Source of the DNA: Alitta virens
Taxonomy: Eukaryota > Annelida > Polychaeta > Phyllodocida > Nereididae
Assembly: GCA_932294295.1 (NCBI GenBank)
Contig: OW028573.1
Location: forward strand, 62,349,829 to 62,413,828
DNA length: 64,000 nt
Direction of reading: 5' to 3'
Part shown: positions 48,237-62,521 of the stretch, one piece after another
Layout of the letters: each line of letters opens with the position of its first letter
Numbering within the stretch: the stretch's first letter is position 1
The notes under the pieces: model-generated
The model's input: the letters and a program-made list of their open reading frames with translations, nothing else
Databases searched by the model: none
Told to the model about the DNA's origin: nothing
Made by a program: the position numbers and the translations under genes

Positions 48237-50657
48237 CAAATGATCATTTGACACTCAAGCACACAGTGCAAACGGACCTTATATGAGTGCACTGTTCAAA
48301 TATTCTCACAGTGCAAAATATTTGCATTACAATATGATCGGTGCAGATGTGGCTGGCTTCTATCACATGTACAAGACAGCTGATGTATCATTGTACCTCG
48401 TGATGAGCTGTATGTTTGTCATAAGACTTGGTGTTGCTTTTTATGATGGCATTTTCTTTTGCGTCTCCAGACCAACAAAAAAAACTACACACGCCACAAA
48501 GAAAATCAGTCTGTGCTGCTGGTGCTGATACTGATGCACTGCTTGTTTGACTCAGTACAGCTTTCAGACAGATTAAAAATGGTGCCCCCCCCCCCTCCTC
48601 CTAAATGCTAAATCCTTTGTAAATCCTTCAAATTTGGAAATTTAAAAATGCAAATTTTACAATGATTAAAGCATTGCGTGCTAGAGACACTGCCTGATTA
48701 ATGAGGCCTTTTACTGTCACCAAAAATCGAGTTATGTGTGCTAACGAAAGCAAAAAAACATCCACTTCTTGTCAACAGCATGATAGCTCGAAGCAAAATA
48801 CAAAGGGTAGATTTATACAGTTCACATCAATTAAGGAAATAACGCAGAAAATTTAGGCGAGGCATGCAATAAATGTGTAAAAAGTGTCACTGCATGCCTG
48901 ATATTTAGCAGGATGACCTCAAAAGAAAATGGATGAACATTTTGTACCAATAAAAAAGATTAAAACTCTCTTCTTAAAGCTTAGATCTATGCTGTGTTTT
49001 TGTTTTTATTTTTTGTTTTGTTTTTTAAACAGACTGTACTTTGTTCTGTCCTTTTTACTTTGAGATGGCTTATTCATGTTTGATATAAACTGCTTCATGT
49101 GCTTGCTATACTTGAAGTGAACCTAGTCCATACTATAATATTTAACCAATTATGTTTTGTAGCTCTTTTTGATTCTTTTTTTTTTTTTTTTTTTTTTTGT
49201 AAGCAATTGCTGAACTGCATTATCAATTTTCCGTTTTCCTGAGCCCTGAATGATAAACGTGATGATATTGATAATAACAGTAAAAAAAAGCTGTAATATT
49301 CATGACAACGCATGTAAAGCCTGTCTTTTCACAAATCACAAAAAAAATTTTTTGACATAACGTGAATATTTCATCATCGTGTATCAGCATGGTTGCCTTT
49401 TTTTTTTTCTTGATAATTATATCAAATGCCTTGCTTTTTAATTTTTTTTTAAATATTACCTTCCCTTCGCATTTTACAGTTGCAGTGATTTTATGATAAG
49501 CACAATCAGTAAGACATATTTAGTTTTTTCACAACAGCAGATTCTATTAGTTTTATAAATGACAACACACATGTATTGTTTGACACAAATGCCAAAGGGA
49601 AGCCATGCAAACTGTCACGCAGTAAAAAGCTGTGCCCTTTAAATGTAAATGTTATGCTTTGTGGTGTGTCACCATTTACACAGTCCAACATGAGGCATAC
49701 GTAATTAGTTTATTTTGTGGAATTAAAGGGATTGTCTCCGGGATCATTCCACAATTATGCTGACATATATAATAATATAACATTCACCCAGAAATGTGTC
49801 ATTTATCCAAATTGAATGTGCAAAAAATTTAGCAAAACTGACAAAAACATGCATCGTATCAGGCCCTGGAGAAATGATTTAGGTCAGCATTTCTATTCTT
49901 TTTTACATTTAAACTGAATGAACTATTCTTTTTTTTTGGTTAAAATAAGCGATAAACACATTGTTAGACAATAATGATGACTAAATTTAAATAATAGAGT
50001 AATTTCATGCTGTGAACATCCATCAACAAAACTTTATCTTTATATAATATTTTCTGATCTTCATCTCACTCATCTCACCCTCATCATTTTCATGTGACTG
50101 GTGGTCTCAAAATAACTTTGAATTAAGTTCTGAGACCAACCCCTCATCACTATTGTCCAACAATCTGTTTGAGCGTATTAAGTTTTAACAATAAAGAATC
50201 ATTCATTCAGTCCAAATGACTATTATTGTACTATTTCTATATGTAGCCAATTTTTAGATATCACAGAAGGTGATGAACAAGGACAATAACAAGGAAAATA
50301 ACACTTTGCGCTGAACATCTTCTTTTTTTCCTTTATGTAATTTAATTTTTTGTTAAAAGGAAAAAGAAAGAGATTGGTTCATGTGTCAGATGCTGTCTTA
50401 AATAAAGTTTCATATTACGTCTGCGAATCTGATGTTGTCCATTATTGCGAAAGTGATCCCCTCAAGGGTAATACGAAGACAGCAGAAGAAGCCACAATAC
50501 ATCAGGACAAAAAGTGAATTTTGAACAGTTCATTTGAGCTATGCAAGTTCAGCTTCAATGTATATTGGGAGATCATATGTTAGTAGAAAGCTACAAGATA
50601 AATTACGTTTATATCACGTTTTTATCGCTACGTACGAATCACTGTAGGCTACTTTAA

Positions 50658-50912
50658 ATACAGTGCAATACTCTGGAAGACCACATCACTATAAAGACCA
50701 CCTTACCGCTCATTGGAAAAAAAAGTACAAATATTCACACTAATGTATTCTTTGTAATAATCTCTCTATTAAGACCACCTCACTATGAAGACCACCACGC
50801 CACGAAGACCACCCAATTTGTTTAGCACAATTATTCTTATAACGGTATTCATTGTATTTATTTATCTCTCTATTAAGACTACCTTGCCATTAAGACCGTG
50901 CCCATTATAGGG
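50658..50912. mobile_element. Remnant of a pogo/Tigger-like DNA transposon end
   Basis: TACAGTGCAA is followed by repeated AAGACCAC blocks and CTCTCTATTAAGAC blocks (50760, 50867). This TA-CAGT start and pattern resemble terminal repeats of pogo-type elements as I remember them. No matching opposite end or transposase was found. Confidence 0.35.
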
Positions 50913-53900
50913 AAATTTCATTTGTATAAAGTAAATTCCTCTAATACAAGATATTGTTCTACTAGAGAGAGCATATAAGAGACTTGCACAGCTCTGTTTT
51001 ATTCAATCTCCCACTTACAGAGGATGGTCGCAGGTTCCAGTGGCACAACCTTTCCTGTCTAAACGCCAGCTCTGATTAGAGAGGCAAATAGCCCACAATT
51101 TCAGCAGCTGTAATTATTAGAGTCAAAGCAGGGATCTGAGAAGCTGCATGTGAGTAGTTCTCACTATACAAGCCAGGCAGCACTAATGTTATTTTGGTTA
51201 AGAGCTCTTTTGATAGACGATAAAACGTGTTGGCTTTATAAACAATTAGACGTGGTGAATGGCTTAAAGCTGGGATATCGTGTTGTATATGGTGGCGGGT
51301 TGTAGTGGTCAGCGTACACCAGGGAAACGAGGTCAGGTGGTCAATTTGTCCGGTGGCCAAGTAGCGCAAAGCAGGTGAGTTGAATGAGATGATCCAAGAG
51401 CCTGCAGCATCTAGCCTTACCACAGCATCTTGAATTGACGAAGCAGTTACTTGATGAAAGAAGTTCAATTAATCAGTTTTAACATGCTAAACAGGATGAC
51501 TTAGAGAGGGGGAGGGCTAGTGCCTAATCTGGGCCATGGAGATTGAGAGCAACAGGGTGAGTAAATGGGCGAGTGTCCTATGGCATTTGAATGAAAGTAT
51601 AGCTGCAGTCCCTGGACGCTGGACCATTAGGCTGCCTGAGTAAGGCCTGAGTAAGGCACTGAGTAAGGCAAGGTTAAGGTTGGATGTCTGGCACAGCAAC
51701 TAATCAAAGAGAGAGAGAAGAGGCCTGCAAAAAGAAGCGCCCAAGTGGACGCCGCTGGACAGTGGCCGGCACACACTCGCTGTGCTTGAGAGACCAAGAA
51801 GAGAGGCTGGCAAACCTTCTTCAATAACCCTACAAATTGACTCTCACCCTTGTCATCACGACTCTGTGTTTTCACCACTGCTCCTGGGCCAGCGAGCACC
51901 TATCTTCTTTCTCCAAGAGTTGGAAACTGCACCACATATTGCCTCTAGAACACTGCCAGCCACCGTTCTCTACTCTATTTCCACAAACCCTCTATAGAGG
52001 AATCTACACTCAACTGACGTTCTGGAATGTGCAGACAGACTTTCACCATAAACACTCAACAGACTTTTTTGTTTACATGGAAAATTGAGCAAAATTATAC
52101 ATTTTTATAAACACATCATATTGGAAAGTGTCCCCGTTCTTTCCAATGATGCCTGGTGGCGTCATAATTCAAACTAGATGCAATATCACATTCCTCTCTT
52201 GTATTCCGAAATAGACAGTTTTTAATCGGTGATTTAATTGAAAATTTAAAGCACCAAACTCATGAAATCCAAATTCGCACCAGCAAGGGCACTTGTTTAT
52301 TTATTAAAAGTTTGGATTTGTGGATGAAATTACTGTGGGAATACATCATTTGGCGCTAGTAGTGGAATAAGTTCTGGGGAGTGGAGGCTAATAGCAGAGG
52401 CGAGATGCCGTTGAGGGTGTGATTCATTGCTGTTTCGCCCCATGATCCTGTTTACAATCTCCTATTAAAGTCGCTTTCATTAATCCAGCAAATGCTGGCA
52501 CAGACTTGGGTGTTTGTCATTAATTCTGGGTACTGATTCTGTCAGCAATTACGTCGCAAGGCCCAGAGTAATGAGCCGTGAAATCGTTAAATAATAAAGG
52601 CGAAAAAAAAGGGGCCGTTGACAATGCCATGCTTTGCAGGAAATGGTCCTGGCAAAAGGAACAAGACCTGCCCTCTGACAAATATACTATGCCGCGGTCA
52701 CATTTGGGTCATGGGTCCAATCCCCTGGTCAAACAACTGGCTTGCCTTCTGACAGGGTCACTCTGGAATCACATTCGAGTGTGATGTATTGCAGTCATTG
52801 ACTCTGGAAATCCCTTGCGCCACTCAATGTGTGCCTATTGCCCAAACCAAATCAAACATTCTGAGAATATTGGATAGACTGAGCACTTGTGTAACTGCCA
52901 GCCAGGCTGCGAATGAAACTGTAAAGATTTATGCAAACCATATTCCATATTTTAAAGGTTAAAAAACGACTCGGCGTTTCGTGAAACTTGTGGAGGTATT
53001 CTAATTTGGAGAGCTCTTGTGGATGAGGACATGCCCAGGAGGAAAGTCACAAGGAGCCATTGAAATCGAAGCAAACTTTCAACCTGGTGCAATTCATCAT
53101 GCAAAAAAGTGTAGGGCTTGAGACAATCGATGTTGTAACATGCCTGGGAGGGAACATGAAACAAGAAAAGCAAACACAAACAAATGGATTGTGTAGCAGG
53201 ACAGTTAAGAAGGAGTTGAACTGAGTGGCTGAGATGTGGCCGCTTGTCTGCCAAGAGGAAGTGGAGCCTTTGGCTGCTGGGGTGACCAAAAGACCCGCTA
53301 AAAGACTGCGTTTCATCTTACAGGCAGGCCTGCCAGTCTGACTAGCGCTATGGGAGATCTATCTCGGACACTCATATGGCGCAACGTGCCTAGGCAAACG
53401 CATTAGCAGCAGCCAATCGCATTATGCATGTGAAAGGAGGTCCAGATGGACATGCACTATTAATAAAGTTCTTCTTCTAAAGGAAAGCTAGCAGAGCCTG
53501 TGTGCTTGAGATGTTTGGCAAATCTCCTGCGAGAGTGACTCCACTTCTGTCGCCTAACACAGGGCCTCGCAACTGTTTAAACTACGTGGTCTGAAATAAG
53601 GATTTACGGTAAGCATTTGTCAGAGGGAAATTGGCAAGGTTTTGCTGGTGCATCCCCCAGCCCTTTCCTTTACATTTGTATGAGTTCTGAGTGGTTGGTG
53701 GGGGGAGTCCAGCAGCGTCAGGCAAGATGACTCGGTTCACAATCTCCATATGCGGGTCATGCCGGGCGTCTGGTTCCCACATTAGGACTAAGAGTGGATT
53801 TGGAGGTTGTCAGACACAACACATGCCCCTTCTGTGATGGCATGGCTGTCATGTTCCACTTGCTTACCAACGTCCATTACTGTTGCTGGAACGCGGGTCA

Positions 53901-56067
53901 CGGGCACCACTTAAACCCCAAATCACTGGTCTGCCCTCCCCTGCCCCCACTTCATACATATTTTGCCCAAATCCTAGTCTAGAGCTGAGCCGCCGAACCA
54001 GTCACAGCATTGATGGCTTTTGTAAAACAGCAATCGTTAAACAGGTCTATTTGTATGGGAGTGAAGAGCAAGAGATCAATAGCACCCTGACACCAGTCTG
54101 CCATCACACTTGTGTGATTAGAAAATATTGTCTTGGTCATCTGCATTGCATCAAGCGATTTCAATCCATGCATAAAACATCAGTACGGAGTCATGGATCC
54201 CATAGATTTAATTATTCTATGAGATTAATGTTTTTCTAGCCATTGAAAGGAAGTCGATGGATGGCCACATGGTATCCCTGCCTAATAGAAGCCCTGGATT
54301 AACATGATTTTTGGCTGGCTGAAAGGGCCAGCAGTTCACAATGCTGAGCTGCGAGTGGGCCAGGCATGCGAATACATGCAATCGATGTAGCTGAGTGATG
54401 GCGATCGACACGTGAGTCCTCTCACTCGATGGACAAGCACAGTGCAGTGCTTGGCAATGCTTGGCCGGCTTCAGCAACCAATATATATGACAGAGGACAA
54501 ACAAGCCCAAATACCAGCTTTTTGTCACTCTGCCAGCCATGGTTTTGTGCTATAACGAACGGGTGTGGGCTGTACGGGAACACCAGGCTCTGTCAATGAG
54601 GGCCCGCGGGCTGTGTGACGCTCTCAAACTCCTAAATGAATTAATTCTGTCAAGAAAAACAAGGATAATCGAGCGGCCAATCGACACATTTTGTCTGAGG
54701 GAGAATTAACACGCCACTGCTTGTGGCTGCTTTTATGCTGAGATCTCTCATTAGGCGAGAAGTCAGATGCTGCCAGCTCTTTCCTTCTCTAGCCCTTTCT
54801 TGATGTATGTCACCACCGGGCGACGTTTTTATGAATTTTTTCACGATGAGGCTTCCAAACAGTGGTGTGTCTAGGCTGATCTTTTGATGTGGTTTATGCA
54901 CCAGAGTGTACTAGAGGCCACCGTCAAAGCCACTATGGCAGTTGGACGGGCATGCCGCGGCTATGTTGGTCCATCCATAATTACAATGATAAAATCCAAG
55001 CGCGTTCTATCAGCAATAAGTCAAGGCTATGCCGACAATACACTTGTGTGGCATTCGTCATGCCCAACTTGACTGCCACAATATTCGTGGCTTATATATC
55101 GATCGCCAGCTCATTGCCGCTGTCCCTATACAGCAGACCCATTAGAGGCAGGCTTGAAAGTTGTACAATCACGAGGGTGTTTCATAGTGATAAAAGTGTG
55201 AAAAAATGACAATAACATACACAACGTTCAGCTCACAGCGGCACAAGGACTCGATTTGTGAGGCCAGCTGAATGCGGAAAACTACACTAGGAGTGTGATA
55301 AACAGTTATCAGCCTTTGCAAATTGCTCGTTGTCATGGCAACATATGAAAATTATATTGCCCCAGAATCGATAAGAGTTCATATACCCTCCAATATTTGA
55401 GATCCAGCCTGATAGGGCAGACTGCGGATGCAAGTGGAATCAGGAAAAACTGCCACACAGTTTATAGTCGTCCTGGAGACAATCAAGGAATAACAAGAAG
55501 AATAATGGAAAGTACTTGAAATGCTCCTCTACATCTGAACCTGAATATCATAGCAAATTGATTTTCTAAAATAATAGGCTGCACCTACTGTGACCCTCAT
55601 CGATCTAAAAAAAGATGCAATCATCAAAGGTGTTAAGGCATAAAGGCATTGTTGTTTGGCTGATATTGGAAACTCGCAATAAATGAAATTAAACAGCGTA
55701 CTTACAATGCACGTTATTTTGGCTTAAGTTCAGAGGAACCATCTCGTTGACGGGACATTAACAGTCGATATTTCACACAGTAGATGAATTAAAAATAAGT
55801 GTTAGTTTTGAGAGGATTTTTAATAAGAAAATTTGAGATAGGGATGGTTGTGTTGTATTTGGAATGAATGACATTCAGGGGAGTGATCACAAACACAAAG
55901 TGGATTGAAGGTCGACTGGGCACCAAGGATCGATGGGGCATTGTCGTTCTTCTAATTGGGTGAGTGATGAGACGGAGAGGCGCTTGTATGATGTTTATGT
56001 GGCACAAGCTCAAATTCCAGCTGCAGAGATGAGAGTGATCCTGAAGGTGGGGAGGCAGGTGCACATC

Positions 56068-56111
56068 AATGCCATCACAGCCAGCAGCGGCATCATCAGC
56101 AGCATCAGCCG
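56068..56111. repeat. Imperfect CAG/CAT triplet repeat
   Basis: Short run of CAG, CAT and GGC triplets (GCCATCACAGCCAGCAGCGG and onward). Interrupted and non-coding as far as can be seen. Confidence 0.6.
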
Positions 56112-59100
56112 TCACAGGTATAAGGACAGGACGAGAGATAGCTGGAGCATGCTAGAGGAGGGCCATGGGCACCATGTTAGATGTTGTCAGTCAAGCTGTC
56201 AAGCTCTGCCTCTTTGCTCTATGTAGCTGTCTTCAGAAAGGGGCCCCAGATGCCCTCTCTTCTGACTGCACCCGAGGCTACTATTCTTAATTCTCTTTTC
56301 TTGTGTTTGGTCACGTCATGGAACAGGTGAACTCCAGAGGCCAGCCATAACCGAGCACGCCCGGCAACAAAATCTCTGACCTGACTCCTACACGAGACCA
56401 GACCTTTCTGTTTGCACTGGCAATGCCATACCAAGCACGCAGGCCATTAACATAGGAATCTGCTTGCTGTCGTCCTAAAATTTCACCAAACGTGTAAAAT
56501 CGACATTTGTTTGCCCTCTTCAAGATTTGTTTACAAGATGGGGAATGTTCTAATGGAAAATGTCTTGAGTCAAACGTCTTTCAACACACACATGATCTCA
56601 GCTGTGCCCTTAAAATATGAATACATGCTTCAGCTGAGTGAAGCACTACCTCGAGATTGGCCTGAGCATCCTGAGACGCTGCGCTTCAAAAATCATTTCT
56701 TTCGTCCTCTTTTACAGCTTCAATTTCGACTGTTGCGGTATCAGCTTCGAGATGAAAGATATGAAACGTATCCCATCGTAATGCTTTTGATGTGAGCCAT
56801 TCCTATAACACAAGAAACGGACAAAAAGGAAGCTTCATTTCCGTCAAATTACTTTTTCCTTTCGCCATTATCGATTCTACAACCAACTCCCTGGCTATTT
56901 TGGAATGCACTAGACAGGTCTAAAGGCCATGAGGTTGTTTCAGCTGCGTTTTGGCAAAATGGTTATTCTTTGCTCTGGTCACATGTGGCTGTGGAATTAC
57001 CGCGTTGCAAAAATGCTGGTCCCTCGTAATAAAAAGTGACAGGAGGAAAGTCACAAATTGCGCCACCAAAAGGCCCGGCTAATGTGCTGCATTGTTGAGG
57101 AGAGTGCAAATAGTTTGGAGGCTGGCTGTATACCTTGTAGGGTGGGCATGATGAAGCGGAGACCTGATGAGCCACACAAGGGCATCTTTCACGGTTGAAG
57201 GGCCAGCCCTGTTGGCACAACGTCCCTCCCACCATGGGCCTAAATCACCGCTGCTTTCCGGCCCGGATTAACACCTGTCATTTTCCCGGCCATCGTCTAG
57301 GTGAATGATTCTCGTTTAGGCTGAGGGTGTACTTGGCGTCGCATCCATCTCCATGCCAAGAGCAGCGCACTGACAAGACACCTGGTCAGCAGCAGGACCA
57401 CTTGCCAGTCAGGTTCTGTCAGCCAGTGCAGTTTTTGCCTTCTAAGACAAATGCCTGCCTTTTGCTTGGCTTTCTTGTTGTTGACTGCACCCACTTACAT
57501 ATTCTCTCTCTTCTGGTGCTTCAAGGGCAAATCTATAAGGCAAGCGGTCAGCTAGGCGCATCATGGGACTGTTTGCCAACAACTAGCGGATGGCTTCTAA
57601 TGCTGTCTCATATAACTAATTTGGGCAAAAGTAACTTCGTTTTGTGCTTGAGCACGCTTTGTGTATCAGCGAATCATGTTTCATCTGTCTCATTTCACGT
57701 GGCTATTCTTTCTCACGCTTGTTTGTATTAAGCATATCTAATTTCATCTGCTGCATCGCATTGGCAATCGGTTAGAATGATAACAATCAAAATGGGACAT
57801 TCTAATGAAATGTTTCATTCGTTTGAAGGGGGGTTGGAATTGTATCAAATTATTGGCTGGATCAGGGACTGTGCAAGGGGGAACGAGAGGCTAAGCACCG
57901 CATCCTTGAGGAAGCGAGTCCACGTCGTTTCAATCATGAAGATTGAATTTGTAGCAGGCAGCAAAGTGGGCTGAATGAGGTGGTAAGTGAGCCTGGTTAA
58001 CGGAGGTGGGGTGGAAGAAAGACGTTGCTTGGCTGGGGACCCCGTGTGTGGTGTGGTATCACGTCCCAGCTTCAGCATCATGATCAATACATCCAACACC
58101 GCATGGCAATGCATTTCAACCAGCACCTCGCCTGCCACTTCAAACGGCGTGATTTATTCGCATTCCCGCCGGACAAACCTTATCGATGAGCCGGATGAGG
58201 AAATCCGTAATAAGGAGCCGTCGGCTATCCCCCTTCTCTGTTGTCTGGTCGTGCTCTCATAAATCAAAAGCCGACAAATTCCGCCGAATTAGACAAACAT
58301 CTGTTTGCCATGACCACATCTATCATAGTTATACCAAATACTGTCAAAAATTCAATTAGAACCTGCCCCTGAAAAACTCGAGTCTTGGCCGTTTTATAGG
58401 CGGTCATGACAGGGCCATTAAACCGGCTGGACCTTGGAACACCACCTGAATAATTACAAAGCCTTGTTTAATTACTTGCTGGAGGTCGTGGCTAGCCTCG
58501 ATTAAGTGGAGAAAGGGACTTACAGACTGGCGGTCTCCTGGGTAGTCTTCTTGGAAGAGATATGGGCAGAGCGAGAGCCTGCGAAAGCTGTGGACAGAGC
58601 CGCAGCAAGACCTGCCTGCCCACAAGCCACTTTAATTTGGCCCAGCATTGTTTGGCTGCGTAATTGCACTGTTTCTCACCCTAATGGTGCAGAGCGGCTG
58701 ATGGGACTCCATCCCCACCCGCGGCGGAAGATCCGGTATTTACTCCGAGCGCCAATAGCAAGCATCACTACCACTGATGCTAACTTGTGATGCGCCAGCC
58801 AAAGTTAATTACGCCTGACTAAGTTATCTTAATTCCTGGACAGCAGCAAATTGCCTGCCTGTTATACCATTTGCCTGATCAGGGGGTGTAACTGCAGCCC
58901 AATGACAAGAGTTAACAGGACGAATTCAGCCCGATACTAATAAGCATGTGTGGGGGGTAATGCAGGCTTAAGACCTAATCTCATCAACTGGGCAAGTTTG
59001 TGGTTAACGGCCTCGTTATTGCTGTTAATGGCGGACATGGTGGACCATTGAAGAGAACAGGACAGCAATTGTGGGTTTCTCTAAATGCCAGTCATTATTC

Positions 59101-59491
59101 CTCGCCCAAGGCTGATTAGCATTAGTTCAAGGAAACATTAAATACAGCCAAAGGAGCAGAGTTGCAAGAGCAGTCATTAGTTCTTTCTAATGGTTTGATA
59201 TCTTGCAGGGTCTCTCCAGCACTTCTGCGTGTCGGACGCTGGCTGTGACGGCAATTAAATGAAGTCATTTCCTTAGCTGCTACGACGTTTCAATATGCCC
59301 CATATTAACGCTTGACAACTTACCTTTTCTGGGCCTGATTGGGCCCTCGCTAATATAAATCTCCCTGAAAATTTGAGATCGCAAGCGGAATTGCCTTCCT
59401 GGCCTAATGATAACACGGAATCTATCAATTAGAGCAGAAATTACATCAAAAAGCAGCCTAAGAAAGGAAGCCAATGTGGCGTTTAACGTAC

Positions 59492-59585
59492 CTGGCGTTT
59501 TGCTGGATTGAGCCTGGATCGTTGAGAGAACAAGCAGTATTCCATAACCAAAAGCGAGGCAGTGAGAGTTTATGATGACATGCAT
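59492..59585 (-). CDS. Candidate distal first exon (signal peptide) of the SUEL-CUB gene
   Basis: ATG at 59585 with A at -3 opens a 31-codon frame: a classical signal peptide with hydrophobic core (GYGILLVLSTI) and a good cleavage site after IQA. It ends at a phase-1 donor CCAG|GTACGT that fits the SUEL exon, giving a 27.5-kb intron. A strong acceptor (pyrimidine tract then TTAG at 60001-60002) lies upstream, so this exon may start at 60000 with a 5' UTR. The TTG codon two codons upstream is not a likely start. Confidence 0.5.
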
Positions 59586-62486
59586 AGTCAAAGGATGATT
59601 TCGGAGGCAGAGCTAATAGGTTGAATTAGCATAAATCGCGTGACACTGCGTCAAAGGACAGAGCCCAGGGGCTGATCCTCCGATAGGTCTTTGCAGAAGA
59701 AGTGAACTCGTTGCAACGGGGGGCTTAGTTACTCCTGAGAGCGGCATTGACGGAGGCGTCTAGACTGTCCATGCTCAACGATCCACTTGGTGTTAAAGGC
59801 AAGTCTCAATTGACGCAGATGTCAAAGATGACGGCTTTGCTGAAAGGCGCCAGCTTCGTGTGTTGAGACGGGCGCACTTGTGGCATTCAGTGCGGCGTTC
59901 AGTGCTGTGACGGCGAGGGAGGCACGTCTCCAGGCTCCCGACTCTTCTCACGTGGTCATCCGAAGCGTCAGCATCACGTTCAGCGCGCCACTTGCACCTA
60001 AGGAAAGAGAAGAAAGAAAGATTCACATAAGTCATCAGTGACATCACTCCCATACCATTCAGCCATCATAGAATACACTAGTAATAAGACAGCGGAGGAA
60101 TAGAGGCTCGCCCTTGGCTATGATCCACGACTCATTTCCCTCATCGCCACATAATCCACTTTGATAAAGATATGAGAAAGGGGGATTACGTAAAGAAGGG
60201 AGAGCAATACTGGAATGGCTGCAACGCGAAGGTCCATGAACAATTGTTATGGCTGCACTGCCCCTGGCTGCTGCCTATTGCCGCATGCTGCCAACCCCAC
60301 ACCCTGCTTCCCACTGCTTACCATTCCTTCCCACTGCTTGCCTGGCACTCATTGTTTCATCTATGACACGCATCTGCTTCATCTTGTCACCCTCACTTAT
60401 TACAAACCTCGAATTAATTGGAATTGTCAGCCAGATACACATAAGCTGTTTCATCGACGTATTTCCCAGGAATCTTTCTCCCTCATGGAAAATATTAGGC
60501 GGCCCATCCTCGAATCAATAATGCATTTAATAAAGATTAATGAGTGGTTGTCCGCTTGGCACCGTCATTGCCATGATGTTTGCTGTAAATCAAGTGTCAA
60601 CTGTTAACAGGGTTCTTCCCAATATTTGTTGTGCAGTATGTTTGTCCTGAGAGTCCCTTTTGCTCATTGTGTTGTTTTAGCAGAGTCAACAACACTTATC
60701 TCCTGCTCTGCTAGAAATGAGAGCTAGGTTGGAAAAAAAATTCCCAGGACAAAGACACCATCTGTGATGTCTAGATGGAGCGAAAGTGCCAGAAAACATG
60801 CAGCGACTGGCGAGTCTTGAAGGAGCACAAGCATAAGACGAATGGAAGGGAATAGGAGAGTCAAATTGCAGCATCTGACATTCAGACCGGCTAAGTTGGC
60901 ATCGTGTTGAATATCACCTTGCGTGTGGAAGTCGTTTTATGCAAGTGACAAGAACTGGCAAGTGCTATGGACGCCCTTCATTCAACTGCCAGGCAAACTT
61001 GTATGAGGCCAGTATGGCAGTCGTCACGAACTTCAAACACAACCTTTTTTATTACTCTCTTCCACCTGACTGGTGTCTGAAACCCCCATATCAGTGGCAA
61101 TGCCATAACCAAGGCTTATGAGCTATGAGTTGATGCCACAGCAGACTTTGGCCCGCTGATACTTAGCTCCACAGAGACCGAGTAAAAATCTCCAGCTCTT
61201 GACTGCCACAGACGTTATTTCGTGTCCAAAAGGCAATCGCTTTATTCATGCAGCCACTGGATGGGTTGGACCCTGTGTGTGGCCATGCTGGTCAACTGTA
61301 ATAGCCATAACCATAGTGCCCTGACACATCACAAGAAGTAATCATCGCCTGTGTTGTGACAGACAACGAGGCATTGTGACGTCACTTCCGTCAACCCCTG
61401 GACCCCGGATGTAGAGGCGAGGTGGTCATAAGTCATTAACGGCATTTTTGCCGAGGGCACGAAGAAGAACGCATGGTTAATGCAGGAATTTGTCAGGCAC
61501 GAAATACCCCGCAGTCGCTAGGCGGTCTCCCCGGTAAGCTCTCTGCATGAAGAATTTGACTCTGGCAGTCCTGTCTGCGGAAATTCATTATCTAACGCAT
61601 ATATGGCAACTCATTAATTATTGTCCGAATAATTCTCATTTCCAATCTTGAATACCTTGGGAATTGTGAATTTCCATCCAGGTACTGATTTCCATGGGTG
61701 ATATTCCTTTAAGAATCCTATGGAAGATAACATGCCATATAACCAGGGTATTAATGGATTTCATTACGTTTCAATCTAATGTAGATTTTATCTGTCGGAA
61801 TTCCTCCCAAAAATCATGATGAATGGAAGGGAAAAAGTTATGCTCACATTATTCTGCAAGAAAACGTCTCTTCGCAAACATTGTTGAGAAGGGGGAATTT
61901 CTAAAACTGCTGCATTCAAAAAGAGCAAATATTTCCAGAGAAAATCTGGCATGCTCACCCAGCAGCCCTGGACATCTATAGGCAATTCGATACAGCTGAT
62001 CAATTGCAAGCGACACCGTTAGATTACTATTGATTGCATTGGTGATATTCAAGAGAAAAAATTGGTGGATCTTATTGCTCTAATTGTGGATGATTGATAT
62101 GATATTAATTAAACGCCAATAGAGGTATAAAGAAGAAGACCTGAATGTCAGATGTTGGGACTCCACTCAAATATGCATGAAGGCAGGATGTTCATCAGGG
62201 CCCTCAGGCTCAGCATGCCATGACACTGGCATTTGCCTATTACCTTTGCATCAGCATTTCACGTGCTGCTCCCACGATGATTGTTTAATATTCAGTCATG
62301 ATGGACTTGCCGCCAAACCGGAATATCCTCAAATGTATGATTTAGCACGACTGACAGATGACTTTGACACATGCAAACTCACAGATAGACACATAATGTG
62401 CCCAGTAACTGTTGTGTGTGTTATCAAACGGAATAGAATTTAGCATACATCATTAAAAGCACTTTGATCCATAAAGCTTTCATCAA

Positions 62487-62521
62487 CATCACCAACATCA
62501 CCACCAGCAGCAGCAGCAGCC
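62487..62521. repeat. CAT/CAC/CAG triplet repeat
   Basis: ATCACCAACATCACCACC followed by four CAG units. Confidence 0.85.

Larger units (their letters stand above)
31944..59491. other. Gene-poor region; intron 1 of the SUEL-CUB gene if the distal exon is used
   Basis: No protein-coding gene is supported in 27.5 kb on either strand apart from the proximal first-exon candidate. Open frames are under about 155 codons, overlap on both strands and show no domain. AT-rich stretches (about 43.5-45.4 and 48.5-51 kb) alternate with mixed-composition stretches. The listed repeats, hairpin, CCAAT cluster and transposon end are the only structures I can support. Confidence 0.6.

Noticed and set aside
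59793..60053. 86-codon minus-strand frame
   Set aside because: It crosses the strong acceptor at 60001 and is not in frame with the signal-peptide exon; more likely leader sequence.
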